This document shows positions 24,092 to 38,692 of a stretch of DNA of 64,000 nucleotides, in pieces; positions within the stretch are counted from its first letter, which is position 1, and every line of letters starts with the position of its first letter. The position numbers and the translations under genes are program-made. The DNA is taken from contig OZ004590.1 in the NCBI GenBank assembly GCA_963924555.1, positions 4,642,001 to 4,706,000 of the forward strand, read 5' to 3'. The notes under the pieces were generated by a model. That model did no database searches, had not been told where the DNA came from, and was given only the letters and a program-made list of their open reading frames with translations. The DNA comes from Crambe crambe. Taxonomy: Eukaryota; Porifera; Demospongiae; Poecilosclerida; Crambeidae.

Positions 24092-24115
24092 TTACATAAA
24101 AAAGAAAAAAAAAGG

Positions 24116-25957
24116 TCATTTTGTATCCTGCACTAAAGTATCTGATGATGATGATGATGATGACTCTGGCACAAAATCGTCCGAGTAATCGTACTCCCCA
24201 TCATTACTAATGCTCCTCTTGGAAGACTTAGACACAAAATCGTCTGAATAACTGTACTCCTTATCTCCATTGATACTCCTTTTGGACTCATCTGAATAAT
24301 TATACTCTTCATTGTCATTAATGCTCTTCCTCTGGGATGACTCTGACACGAAATCATCTGAATAATTGTACTCTTCGTTGTCATTAATGCTCTTCTTCTG
24401 GGATGACTCTGACACGAAATCATTGTACTGTTCATCACTATTAATGCTCCTCTTCTTGGACGACTCGGACACAAAATCATCTGAATACTCTTCATTGCTA
24501 TTGATGCTTCTCTTCTGGGATGATTCTGACATAAAATCATCTGAATAATCATACTGTTCATCACTATTAATGCTCTTCTTCTTGGACGACTTGGACACAA
24601 AATCATCTTCATTGCTTCTCTTCTGGGATGATTCTGACATAAAATCGTCTGAATAATTGCACCCACCACCCTCACTCTTGGACTCCTGATCAGAACTACT
24701 GTCTAGTTTGGAAGGTGAAAGGTCGACCAAATTCCAGTTTTTAAGCCTGGATTCTTTAGTGCTATGGCTGGAGGCACTATCAAGCTTGTCGTTACTTGTG
24801 GTGTTGGATAGTTCATCCTCCTGCAGCGTCTGAGGGAAACCTGATTTTGTGATGGAATCCTTGGAATGTTCCTTTGGGTACAAAGTACCATCCTTATGTG
24901 AAACTTGAGTTGGGTCTGGTTTGGTACGTGCGGTTTCTTGATTTAAATTCCTAGTGGCTTGTGTTATTTTTAATTGTGTACATGTAGGTGATTCTGGCGT
25001 GGTTTTATACAGTGGCACATCACTTCTAGCACCACTGAACGGATCAAGAACTGAAGACTTCATTTCATTTGTCAGCTGCATCTGTGTGACTACTGAGTCA
25101 AGTTGGCTAACCTGTTCATTAGAAACAACTGTTCTTGGCATGTGGACTTCTAGCCTTGCTTTACGATTTGGATCCACACGGAAATGTTCCCCTCCAGTTG
25201 CACCTGACCTAAGAGCTGCTTTCTTGCTATCATCACCATCTTTTTCTTTACTCAGATGTGTTTTCTGGGGACTCTTCCCTTTTGCTTTGGCCGAAGGAGA
25301 AACAGATTTTGTTTGTGAAGGTGAAGCAGAAGGAGAAACAAATTTTGTTCGTGAAGGAGAAGCAGACCGTGTTATTTTGGCTGAAGGAGAAACGGATTTT
25401 GTTCTTATTTTTGCTGAAGGATGAAGAGATTTTGAGTGATCCCCCAGTGGGAGAAGTTCTTCTTTACAGCATTCTCTAGTGAAGTGTGTGCGCAGTCTAG
25501 GTCTGCTCTTTCTTGACATTGCCTGCTGCAGTGGTTTAGTTTGAGTATAGTAATATGACATGGTTTGAGAAGCAGCATCTAGGTGCCTCCCTCCGGCCAC
25601 CATACTCCCTGATGAGGTATCATTATTAGAGTACTCAGAGAGCTCAAGACTTGTGATCTCCCTGGCCAAAGCCGTCAGTATGGGAAGTGCATGTCTTGGT
25701 TGCTTATGCTTTTCGTCTTTGTCTTTGAGGAACTGTTGACTAGTCCTTGATTCGTGGTCGATTATCGCAGACCAGTGAAGCGCTGTGGCTTCCGGATCTC
25801 CGTTGATATTTAGTCGATGGCATAACTTGTCTTGGATCGAACGTCTTCTTACTCTGTGGTGACTTGGTTCTCCATGGCCGTGTTCTTGGTGGTAGTACAG
25901 AGGAGGTGGACAAATTACGTTTGGTATTGTCTCCATGACGCTACATGCCCAGCCCAC
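24116..25957 (-). CDS. disordered protein with C-terminal YSDDF repeats
   Basis: Single uninterrupted frame of 613 codons, unlike the intron-rich neighbours. I do not recognise it. The first 110 residues have ordinary composition (HRVRRRSIQDKLCHRLN; ALPILTALAREITSLE) and may hold a small domain. Residues about 175-235 repeat a K-S-V-S-P-S-A motif. The last 180 residues consist of about nine degenerate 15-22-residue units around YSDDFVSESSQKKSIN, then poly-Ser. The pattern is rich in acidic-flanked Ser, suiting casein-kinase-2-type phosphorylation, and in Lys/Arg pairs. Start could be the first Met or the Met at residue 8 (METIPN). An NRF1-like site lies 59 bp upstream. The RIOX1 stop codon is only 97 bp upstream. 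The opposite-frame open readings over the repeats are shadows. Confidence 0.6.
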   Translation of the reverse strand: MGWACSVMETIPNVICPPPLYYHQEHGHGEPSHHRVRRRSIQDKLCHRLNINGDPEATALHWSAIIDHESRTSQQFLKDKDEKHKQPRHALPILTALAREITSLELSEYSNNDTSSGSMVAGGRHLDAASQTMSYYYTQTKPLQQAMSRKSRPRLRTHFTRECCKEELLPLGDHSKSLHPSAKIRTKSVSPSAKITRSASPSRTKFVSPSASPSQTKSVSPSAKAKGKSPQKTHLSKEKDGDDSKKAALRSGATGGEHFRVDPNRKARLEVHMPRTVVSNEQVSQLDSVVTQMQLTNEMKSSVLDPFSGARSDVPLYKTTPESPTCTQLKITQATRNLNQETARTKPDPTQVSHKDGTLYPKEHSKDSITKSGFPQTLQEDELSNTTSNDKLDSASSHSTKESRLKNWNLVDLSPSKLDSSSDQESKSEGGGCNYSDDFMSESSQKRSNEDDFVSKSSKKKSINSDEQYDYSDDFMSESSQKRSINSNEEYSDDFVSESSKKRSINSDEQYNDFVSESSQKKSINDNEEYNYSDDFVSESSQRKSINDNEEYNYSDESKRSINGDKEYSYSDDFVSKSSKRSISNDGEYDYSDDFVPESSSSSSSDTLVQDTK

Positions 25958-26015
25958 TTTGGTGATGCGCGCTAATTAAAATGCACTCAGCCCCTCCCAC
26001 TTAAAACTCCACATC

Positions 26016-26025
26016 GCGCATGCGT
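26016..26025. promoter_or_regulatory. NRF1-like palindrome GCGCATGCGT
   Basis: Lies in the 97-bp spacer between the start of the YSDDF-repeat gene (25957) and the RIOX1 stop (26055). Confidence 0.4.
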
Positions 26026-26054
26026 ACACTTTGATAATTATGCGTGCTCAATAA

Positions 26055-29034
<2,980 letters not shown>

Positions 29035-29189
29035 GACTGACTCGACACTCGTCAGCTGATATAGCTAGCTAGGTACACGTGTATTTGGTAAAGATCGACA
29101 AAATTCCAAAATAATGCCCAGTAAGTTTGTTGTCATGGAAACTAAGTGGAGCTACTAAGAGAAAGAAGACTGCACGACATAACTCGAAA
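29035..29189. promoter_or_regulatory. bidirectional promoter RIOX1 (-) / CFAP69 (+) with RFX X-box
   Basis: The two start codons are 155 bp apart. GTTGTCATGGAAAC at 29129-29142 fits the RFX X-box rule RYYNYY-N2-RRNRAC in every position and differs from the canonical GTTGCCATGGNAAC at one base. It lies 47 bp before the CFAP69 ATG, as expected for a cilium gene controlled by RFX factors. Confidence 0.7.
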
Positions 29190-32100
29190 ATGGCGGAGCT
29201 AGGAAGCGTTTATAAGGGTACTATGACTATCGCTAAAGCCATTAGCCTCTTTCAGAACAAACATGCAGTAAGCTATCTAGCTACGTAGCTAGTTAACTAG
29301 CCAGTTGCTATTGGTATATTAAATCTTTTTGCAGTGTCAGATGGTTGACAGGCATATAAGAGCAGTGTCCAGGGTGACTTCAGCTAATAAAAATGGATTT
29401 GTATCCTCAATTACATAATTAGGACTATTGTAAATTCAAGCTACCATCCTTAAATCCACTGATAACAGCTTCTTAGAGATCTTCCTGACCTGTGCGATCT
29501 ACTTTTGGTGATCACTAAACGACTTCGGGTTAGCCCTGAGTACAGTGAATCCCTTTGCAAACTCATAGTACTGTGCGGAAAGCCATTCCTAAAGGAAAAA
29601 GTTTCAGATGAGAACACTTACGCTACACAAGTTCTGCAGACTCTCTCTCTGCTGGGACAGATTGCTGTCTCCAGTGACGACCACATTAGAAGCTTGGTAG
29701 CGAAGTCTCTTTTCTCCTTTTATTCTGAAGAGCCTAACCAGGCTCTCATAGAAGGTATTTAAAAACCTATAATGTGACACACACTGGTCGACAGTGGCCA
29801 TTTTGGCCACCACTTGGCTATTTCGGCCACCACCTGGCTAATTTGGCCACCACTTGGTTTTGATCCCCTAATCTTAAAATTTCGGCTACCACTCAAGAAT
29901 CCTGGACAGAACCCTGAACGTGTTATTATTGTATATAGGCCTACAGATGACTAAGCTGACTTACAATGCTGCATTGCTCGAGAGAAGTGGAGTTGCCAAG
30001 TCTATAGTTGAAGTAAGTCAGTCTTTTTATGAGTCTTCATAATTTTGAACTTGACCTCTTCTTTCGGTTTTGTCATTTGCAGGCTCTTAAACTGGTTAAA
30101 GAGCCCAATGCTCTATTGGATGTCCTGCTTACTGTACAACTGTTCTCCAAAACGCCTGTCAACTGCAACTTCATGCTAAGCACAGGTTTAGCACGACTCA
30201 TTTGTCAAATTATACACCCAGACATTGATAACCAGTTGAGTCCAATACCACTGTCAAACTTGATCAAGAAAGGACTTTCTTTTTTCCTGCAGAATTCTTT
30301 TCATTGGTGTTGATATTCTCTGGAATCTGCTGGAACATGGCCCACAGATACAAGTCAGTATAGCCTTATTATTGCTCTGTGATTATCATGGTGGTATAAT
30401 TCTGTTTAGGTTGGAGAGCAGCTGAGTTCCTTGGAGTGCATAAGGTCAGTTTCTAGCTGTTATGATTCACAAAAAGCTGATTTTATAATTTAGTGTGTCG
30501 GTAACATAGTCAGTGCTCTCCCCAGCATATCTTAAAGCCCACTATATTCCTTTGATGTGGTCAATAGAATGCTGATTATACCACAAATGCTCTTTGATGT
30601 GTGAAACACACCCCTTATTCCTTCACTTCATTTATGCAGGACTCTCAAAGAAGTGTTCCACAGCTTGATGGTCAACTCCACTAGTGTGCAGTCCAGGCAG
30701 TTGAGAAATGATGTGCTCATGATCTGTCTCCGTATTGTCCAGTCCTGCCCCGATGCCCCCTTTGTGGTATGCACCAAGCATTATAATAAATCCAGTTGAT
30801 AGGAGGGAGTCCAATAATTAGTATGGATAAAGAGTGATTTTGCAACTTTCTATTGTATGCATACTGAAAGTAGAATAAGATCTACTTTCTTCCTCTCATT
30901 CTCATAAAAATTGCTGTAGGAAACTGGTTTTTATAGTGATCTATGCTTATTCACTACATTTTCTGAAGGTGTGTGCTATTCCTAATTGTTATGAATCCTA
31001 ACCCATTACAAACTTAACTTACTCTTAGAAACTGGTAGTAGACCTCATCTCCAGAGTTTAGCTAATTCTATGAAGCACTTCAAACTGACGAAGGAATATG
31101 AAGATTTTGAGTTGAAGAAGGCTCTGATTTGTATTGTTACCACGATCTCTGTTGACCGGTCAGCAGTCAAGATAATGAGCAGCTGGAAAGTGCTTAGGTC
31201 TCTGCTCTCCTTCGTGATCCAGAATGACAAAGCCACTGGAAACTGGAGTGTGTCACAGTTTGAGGAACTCCAACTCTTGGTAGGCATGACATATGCATAC
31301 AATGGGTTCAACTATATTATTACTATAGCTGCAAACATGTAAGCCAATCTCTGTCAATAAGAGAATGGCCTTTATGTATTTTCCACAGGCTCTATCCTGT
31401 TTATGCACTCTTGCTCCCCTCTGTACTGAAGACTACATGACATGTCAAGCTAACACACGAATTCTCCTTCTCATTGAATGGTGTGTAAAGTCAGACGGTG
31501 AGCCCTCTTTAATTTTCATCCCCTCCCCTTAATAGTCATTGTCAATTCATAGAGAAGTTCAAAGGTCATGGTAACAGTTTCCATGGAGATGGTGGACGTG
31601 GCAATAAAATGGCCCAACTGAGACAGTCCCTTCGGTTGCTACTGAGCATGTGCAGTGGTGGAGATGAGGCTGTGATACAGGACCTTCATGAGCAAGGGAC
31701 CATTCCGATAATGATAAGTATGTCATTACATTATTTTCTCAGTAGACCAACACTTTACCTTCATAATATCACTTCACATAACAGATCTCCTGAAGTTCTT
31801 TTTGAAGGTTCCAGAGGTGGACACAAATAATCCGATTCTCCTTGAGATGCAGGGAGATATTCTCCTCATTCTCTCTTGCATCTGTGAGACAGACATGCAC
31901 AGAAAAGTGAGCAGGCTGGACTATCAAAATTAGGGTGCATGTCCTCATTGAGGGACCTCCACTATTTATTTAGGAGCTTTTTGGGGGATATGATGGAGTG
32001 AGTATAGTAGTGGGCTACCTGAAGAGGGACATTGGAAAGTTTGGGAGTGGATTAGGACACAGTCGCCTGCTGCTTGCAGCTACTGACTGCGTGTGGTGCA

Positions 32101-34112
32101 CAGTTGTGGGCAACCCCATGGTGGAGGATATCTTCCTGGAGAACGAGGGAGCCTTTGTCCTCTTAGATCTCCTCAAGGTGAGTTGTTGTTGTTGTTGTTA
32201 TTGTGGTTGTTGAGAAGGGTTTATTCTCTCCTCTTACTGCAGGTCTGCCCTAGCAACATGCAGAGTTTAGTACTAGGTGTCCTGGTGGATCTGTGTGAGA
32301 ACCCCAAGGTACGCAAGTACAAGATGTCAAGTCCCTATATAGCTGAGTTACTGTACTATTCCTTATAGGCTATCCCTCATATCGTATCATGGAGAGCCAC
32401 AGACAACAGCTCCACCTGGTCCTTGCTGACTCAGCTCTGGAGAGCTGAAGAGTGGGACATGGAGGTCCCAAGAGGATACAAGAACACATTAGCAGGTATG
32501 TCATATAGCTATTATCATAAGACTAGTCAGGCTTATAGTCTCTAGTGTATGTCAATGGTTAGGGACTGATCAACCCTTGATGGGTGCTGAGCAGAATGCA
32601 TGTGGAATTCCTCCCATTGCCACCCATTGCCCTTCAGCTGCCATCACTGACATTACTGAAAATATGCGAGCAAAAATTTATGCTCTCTGCTGCAAAATGG
32701 GTATGTCAGACACAAGTTTTGCTTACTTCACTAGGTAGATTTGATCCGTTTACATGCATAGGTTTCCAGTATGCAAATGATGAGTTATCGGCTGAGGACA
32801 AGATTACCGTTTGCATCATTGAGAATTACCTAGACTTCAAGGTTCATAGCTATAGTCATTACGTATGCCATGAACTGCAGGGGAAGTCTCACTATTTCAG
32901 TGGCTGCTAGTACCTATAATTATTGTGCCTGCTTCGGAAGTGTTTTTAAGTCGGTGTTGTTATGTATTGTTCCAGGCTGGGGAGGTGTGGTATGAGGTAG
33001 CAGGAGAACTGGCCCAGGAGGGACTGCGACCTGTCACTCCAGACCAAGAGTGTCTGACAGAAATACTCCACACTCACGAAGAGAAGGCAGAAGAGTGCCT
33101 CAAATTGCAGGTATATAAAGCCAGGCAAGGTTGATTCCTTGTTTCTCATCAGGCATTTTGACCAAAAATAATCAAGAAAATCCCAATTTTGTGGGTATAG
33201 CTCCCAAGTTTTCCAATGGATTCTGAGGTGGAAACAAGAAATATGCAGTTTGTTACATTATCTCTGTGGGTTGAGCTGGTTGTATCTATCCACTTGTATA
33301 GCATGAGCTGATCGATGAGCATGCACGAAATGAAGAAATGGAGGAGTCTAAGTTTTATAATAAGGTTAGTCATTCCCTGAGTTCCAAGTTCAAACCCGAT
33401 TCACTTCCTAGTATCCCTGCTGTCTTAGATAAGGACATATCACCAGAGACAAGAGAGGATAAAGTTGAATTTTGATCAATTTCTGCAACGAACCTCAAAC
33501 TATGACGCTCTAAAGGTGAGGGAGGAATGTAGTCCTGAATAAATTGTTGCTACTGAGTTCTTTATAATGTTATTGCAGACAGCCAAGAGGCGACAGCGTG
33601 ACTCTCTCGATGCCTCCAGACGGAGCAATGTTCCTTTAGGGTAAGTGGCTGATAGTGTCCGAATTCCACTTGAGTTTTTCATTTTACTTTCAGTGATCGA
33701 TTCCACAGCCTGGATCACCAGAATCTCAACGTCACGGTATTAGAGATACCTATACAGTGGAACCTCTGAATGATGGACACACTTGAGACCCATAGGGTTC
33801 AATCTAGCCTTTTGTCCTTTATAGAAGTTATCCTGTTATTTTGTCCAGAGGGTACTTTTAGGTTTGTCCTGGAGTGGAGGTTTCACTGTATAAAATATTG
33901 CAAAGTTCTTGCTATCTCTATATATCATGTGCTCACAGACCTTTTGTGGGAGACACGTTTCTGTTGCAACTACTCCATTGAAGCTGTTGTCTGTTCCAGT
34001 GGTCCCCCCTCTCAGTGGCCAGCTCCTCCAGCCAACAGCAGCTTCAACGTAATAAATCGCAACTAATTAGCTATATCATCATCTTTTTTTTTTCTTTTTT
34101 TTTTCAGGATGA
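29190..34112 (+). CDS. CFAP69: cilia- and flagella-associated protein 69
   Basis: Predicted 877 aa in 25 exons: 29190-29267, 29335-29400, 29469-29754, 29939-30012, 30083-30234, 30293-30353, 30410-30444, 30640-30766, 30920-30968, 31029-31279, 31389-31497, 31553-31717, 31785-31906, 31974-32177, 32243-32308, 32369-32495, 32563-32700, 32762-32841, 32976-33110, 33302-33364, 33429-33515, 33579-33640, 33694-33736, 34000-34048, 34108-34112. An armadillo-type helical protein of motile cilia; the mammalian orthologue sits with the C1b/axonemal apparatus and is needed for sperm flagella and olfactory responses. Family blocks: CGKPFLKEKVSDENTYA, ILWNLLEHG, RQLRNDVLMICLRI, LSAEDKITVCIIENYLDFK, GEVWYEV. 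The last two exons are uncertain; the protein could instead end inside the MITE after 33736. From 33096 on, the gene lies in the duplicated block and is repeated at 36003. Confidence 0.92.
29778..29905. repeat. short tandem repeat GGCCACCACTTGGCTATTT in CFAP69 intron 3
   Basis: Four to five imperfect units of about 21-22 bp between exons 3 and 4. No coding content. Confidence 0.7.
33755..33888. mobile_element. MITE family 1 copy in CFAP69 intron
   Basis: 134 bp, from CAGTGGAACCTC to GGAGGTTTCACTG with TA on both sides. Its allelic or duplicate partner is 36654-36787. Confidence 0.75.
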
Positions 34113-34276
34113 GGCTTAAGCATTAATGATGTGCACAAGCTCCAATGAACAATTCATTTTTAATCCATTTATGATTTATAATTATGTACACCCTACAATA
34201 ATCTATCTGAGTATCGCGCGCGCTAGAGACATGTAAACGACCTTTACCTTTTGAATACTCTTTGCATTGATTGAGA

Positions 34277-35749
34277 ATGAAGGAGAGGTTTACCACGATA
34301 GATCTCGTATCTGTCCTCAGGGAGCTCAATGAAAGGTAAAGTAGTCCTAACGTTTACCTTCACCACGTCACAATGAAATTATCTCTGCATGCAATCGAAA
34401 TTTCTTCAGACTACTTGGGATGAGAGTAGCAAATGTCTATGACATCGATCAGAAGACGTATCTCATCAAGCTAGCAAAGTAAGTGTGGCGTTAGAAAAGG
34501 TCTGAGATTTATCATGAATAATTTGATGAACTCTGAAGACCAGACAAGAAGGTGATGTTGCTGTTCGAGTCTGGATGTCGCATCCACACCACTGAATTTG
34601 AGTGGCCAAAGCATCTTCAGCCTTCTGGTTTCTCCATGAAAGTGAGTCTTTATTGTGTATTAGTGAAGTGTACAACTTCCTTCTTGACAGCTTCGAAAGC
34701 ATTTACGTTCTCGCCGGTTGGTCTCCATCAGTCAGTTGGGGGTGGATCGAGTGGTAGACCTCCAGTTTGGCTCCAACGAGGCAGCTTATCACATCATCAT
34801 TGAAGTCTATGATAGGGTGAGCCATCTCAGGCGGAGTAAATTCAGAGGTCTTTTGATACCTGTCAGACCTTAAGTCACAAGAGCCTGGGTACAAGACTAG
34901 GCATCCTTTACATCATCCTGGCCTTCTTCTCTTTTCATCTCATCTCCTTCCCTTCCTCTCTCCCTCTCTACCTCCCCTCACTCTCACCCTCTCCTTCCAC
35001 TAGGGCAATGTTGTCCTGACCGACTATGCCTACACAATCCTGTCCATACTCAGAACCAGGACCGATGCTGACGCCGACATCTGCTTTGCTGCCAGGGAGA
35101 TCTACTCCATGGAAACCATCAAGAAAAGAACAGCCTTCCCCTACCACTGAGAGGTAAAGAAAGGAGGAACAATGGCTGACAGTATTACAGTAGTTGAATA
35201 ATGTGATGAATCTTCTTTGATCAGTGTTCAAGAGATCCTGGCCTCAGCTAAAGTCGGAGATCAATTGAGACATTTGCTGAATCCACACTTTGGTGAGTTG
35301 ATATAGGGCAAGTCATTATATCAAGCAGGGAAAAAATCATGATATCCCAGAATGGGGGGGGGGGGGGAAGGACTCTCATTTTAAGTCTGATGAAATCATG
35401 TTGGACATGTGAGGAAGAGGATCACACTATTCCTCTTTTCATTTTCCAGTGTATGGTTCAGCTCTGTCTCCTTGGAGCCAGGTTTAGCGACACAGTTAAT
35501 TAAGGTAGGAAATGGAGTTGATCCTGTGAGCAGTGAGTACCATGTGACATGTACCCACGTCAGCTGCCTCATCGTTGTGTGTGTATGTGCTGTTTCCATA
35601 GATCTCCCAAGGGTAGTGGCAGTGCTGCAAGAAGCTGATGCCCTTTTCAAGGCCTTCAAAGAAGAACCAAGAAAGGTGATGATTGTTTGAGCTACATAGA
35701 GAAATTATACCTGATAGTTGTTTTTAATTTTGTTTTGATTTCTTTTATT

Positions 35750-35780
<31 letters not shown>

Positions 35781-35802
35781 TTGTTTGTTTGTTTTGTAGG
35801 GG
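34277..35802 (+). pseudogene. NEMF: NEMF 5' part, left copy with frame lesions, cut by gap
   Basis: Exons 34277-34335, 34410-34478, 34539-34641, 34691-34816 and 35004-35153 match the first exons of the intact copy at 37179. Two kinds of lesion are seen. An extra A in the run near 35,121-35,128 shifts exon 5 into an early stop (TAFPYH then stop). The exon starting about 35,450 lacks 11 nt present in the right copy and gains bases near its end, also giving a stop. After that the N gap begins. Either a null allele, sequence error at a contig end, or a decayed tandem copy. Confidence 0.7.
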
Positions 35803-36002
35803 NNNNNNNNNNNNNNNNNNNNNNNNNNNNNNNNNNNNNNNNNNNNNNNNNNNNNNNNNNNNNNNNNNNNNNNNNNNNNNNNNNNNNNNNNNNNNNNNNN
35901 NNNNNNNNNNNNNNNNNNNNNNNNNNNNNNNNNNNNNNNNNNNNNNNNNNNNNNNNNNNNNNNNNNNNNNNNNNNNNNNNNNNNNNNNNNNNNNNNNNNN
36001 NN
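35803..36002. other. assembly gap of 200 N
   Basis: Exactly 200 N, a round number suggesting an arbitrary gap size. The left contig ends just after a GTCT/GTTT microsatellite; the right contig starts inside a CFAP69 exon already present at 33096. Confidence 1.
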
Positions 36003-37011
36003 TGCCTCAAATTGCAGGTATATAAAAGCCAGGCAAGGTTGATTCCTTGTTTCTCATCAGGCATTTTGACCAAAAGTAATCAAGAAAATCCCAATTTTGT
36101 GCCCAAGTTTTCCAATGGATTCTGAGGTGGAAACAAGAAATATGCAATTTGTTACATTATCTCTGTGGGTTGAGCTGGTTGTATCTATCCACTTGTATAG
36201 CATGAGCTGATCGATGAGCATGCACGAAATGAAGAAATGAAGGAGTCTAAGTTTTATGATAAGGTTAGTCATTCCCTGAGTTCCAAGTTCAAACCCGATT
36301 CACTTCCTAGTATCCCTGCTGTCTTAGATAAGGACATATCACCAGAGACAAGAGAGGATAAAGTTGAATTTTGATCAATTTCTGCAACGAACCTCAAACT
36401 ATGACGCTCTAAAGGTGAGGGAGGAATGTAGTCCTGAATAAATTGTTGCTACTGAGTTCTTTATAATGTTATTGCAGACAGCCAAGAGGCGACAGCGTGA
36501 CTCTCTCGATGCCTCCAGACGGAGCAATGTTCCTTTAGGGTAAGTGGCTGATAGTGTCCGAATTCCACTTGAGTTTTTCATTTTACTTTCAGTGATCGAT
36601 TCCACACCCTGGATCACCAGAATCTCAACGTCACGGTATTAGAGATACCTATACAGTGGAACCTCTGAATGATGGACACACTTGAGACCCATAGGGTTCA
36701 ATCTAGCCTTTTGTCCTTTATAGAAGTTATCCTGTTATTTTGTACAGAGGGTACTTTTAGGTTTGTCCTGGAGTGGAGGTTTCACTGTATAAAGTATTGC
36801 AGAGTTCTTGCTATCTCTATATATCATGTGCACACAGACCTTTTGTGGGAGACACGTTTCTGTTGCAACTACTCCATTGAAGCTGTTGTCTGTTCCAGTG
36901 GTCCCCCCTCTCAGTGGCCAGCTCCTCCAGCCAACAGCAGCTTCAACGTAATAAATCACAACTAATTAGCTATATCATCATCTTTTTTTCTTTTTTTCTT
37001 TTTCAGGATGA
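36003..37011 (+). pseudogene. CFAP69: CFAP69 3' exons, second copy
   Basis: Partial copy of the last CFAP69 exons, beginning inside the exon equivalent to 32976-33110 (36003-36017 = its last 15 nt). It differs from the left copy by amino-acid changes, e.g. MEESKFYNK versus MKESKFYDK and FHSLD versus FHTLD. It has no 5' exons, so it cannot be a full gene. If the block is an unmerged haplotype, this is simply the other allele. Confidence 0.75.
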
Positions 37012-38692
37012 GGCTTAAGCATTAATGATGTGCGCAAGCTCCAATGAACAATTCATTTTTAATCCATTTATGATTTATAATTATTATGTACACCCTACAA
37101 TAATCCATCTGAGTATCGCGCGCGCTAGAGACATGTAAACGACCTTTACCTTTTGAATACTCTTTGCATTGATTGAGAATGAAGGAGAGGTTTACCACGA
37201 TAGATCTCGTATCTGTCCTCAGGGAGCTCAATGAAAGGTAAAGTAGTCCTAACGTTTACCATCACCACGTCACAATGAAATTATCTCTGCATGCAATCGA
37301 AATTTCTTCAGACTACTTGGGATGAGAGTAGCAAATGTCTATGACATCGATCAGAAGACGTATCTCATCAAGCTAGCAAAGTAAGTGCGGCGTTAGAAAA
37401 GGTCTGAGATTTATCATGAATAATTTGATGAACTCTGAAGACCAGACAAGAAGGTGATGTTGCTGTTCGAGTCTGGATGTCGCATCCACACCACTGAATT
37501 TGAGTGGCCAAAGCATCTTCAGCCTTCTGGTTTCTCCATGAAAGTGAGTCTTTATTGTGTATTAGTGAAGTGTACAACTTCCTTCTTGACAGCTTCGAAA
37601 GCATTTGCGTTCTCGCCGGTTGGTCTCCATCAGTCAGTTGGGGGTGGATCGAGTGGTGGACCTCCAGTTTGGCTCCAACGAGGCAGCTTATCACATCATC
37701 ATTGAAGTCTATGATAGGGTGAGCCATCTCAGGTGGAGTAAAATACCTGTCAGACCTTAAGTCACAAGAGCCTGGGTACAAGACTAGGCATCCTTTACAT
37801 CATCCTGGCCTTCTTCTCTTTTCATCTCATCTCCTTCCCTTCCTCTCTCCCTCTCTACCTCCCCTCACTCTCACCCTCTCCTTCCACTAGGGCAATGTTG
37901 TCCTGACCGACTATGCCTACACAATCCTGTCCATACTCAGAACCAGGACCGATGCTGACGCTGACATCCGCTTTGCTGCCAGGGAGATCTACTCCATGGA
38001 AACCATCAAGAAAGAACAGCCTTCCCCTACCACTGAGAGGTAAAGAAAGGAGGAACAATGGCTGACAGTATTACAGTAGTTGAATAATGTGATGAATCTT
38101 CTTTGATCAGTGTTCAAGAGATCCTGGCCTCAGCTAAAGTCGGAGATCAATTGAGACATTTGCTGAATCCACACTTTGGTGAGTTGATATAGGGCAAGTC
38201 ATTATATCAAGCAGGGGAAAAATCATGATATCCCAGAATGGGGGGAAGGACTCTCATTTTAAGTCTGATGAAATCATGTTGGACATGTGAGGAATTCCTC
38301 TTTTCATTTCCCAGTGTATGGTTCAGCTCTGTTGTCCCACTGTCTCCGTGGAGCTGGGTTTAGTGACACGGTCAAGGTAGGAAATGGAGTTGATCCTGTG
38401 AGCGGTGAGTACCATGTGACATGTACCCACATACAGCTGCATCATCGTCTGTGTGTATATGCTGTTTCCATAGATCTCCCAAGGGTAGTGGCAGTGCTGC
38501 AAGAAGCTGATGCCCTTTTCAGAGCCTTCAAAGAAGAACCAAGAAAGGTGATGATTGTTTGAGCTACATAGACCTGATAGTTGTTTTTTGTTTTGTTTTC
38601 TTTTGTCTGTCTGTCTGTCTGTCTGTCTATCTGTTTGTTTGTTTGTTTGTTTGTTCGTTTGTTTGTTTGTTTGTTTGTTTGTTTCATAGGGG
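36003..38692. repeat. duplicated block, right copy
   Basis: Near-identical to 33096-35802. It begins mid-exon of CFAP69 directly after the gap and continues without break into the rest of NEMF. Confidence 0.95.

Larger units (their letters stand above)
33096..35802. repeat. duplicated block, left copy (CFAP69 3' end + NEMF 5' end)
   Basis: From TGCCTCAAATTGCAGG up to the N gap this matches 36003-38692 almost base for base, with scattered substitutions and small indels (poly-G length, a 13-bp loss near 37,740). Divergence rises in the last 500 bp before the gap. See the finding on haplotype overlap. Confidence 0.95.

Noticed and set aside
24133-24675. 180-codon minus-strand frame in another phase
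   Set aside because: Shadow of the YSDDF repeats read in a shifted frame.
25930-25960. X-box-like GTCTCCATGACGC at the start of the YSDDF gene
   Set aside because: The right half-site does not fit RRNRAC and the sequence is coding.
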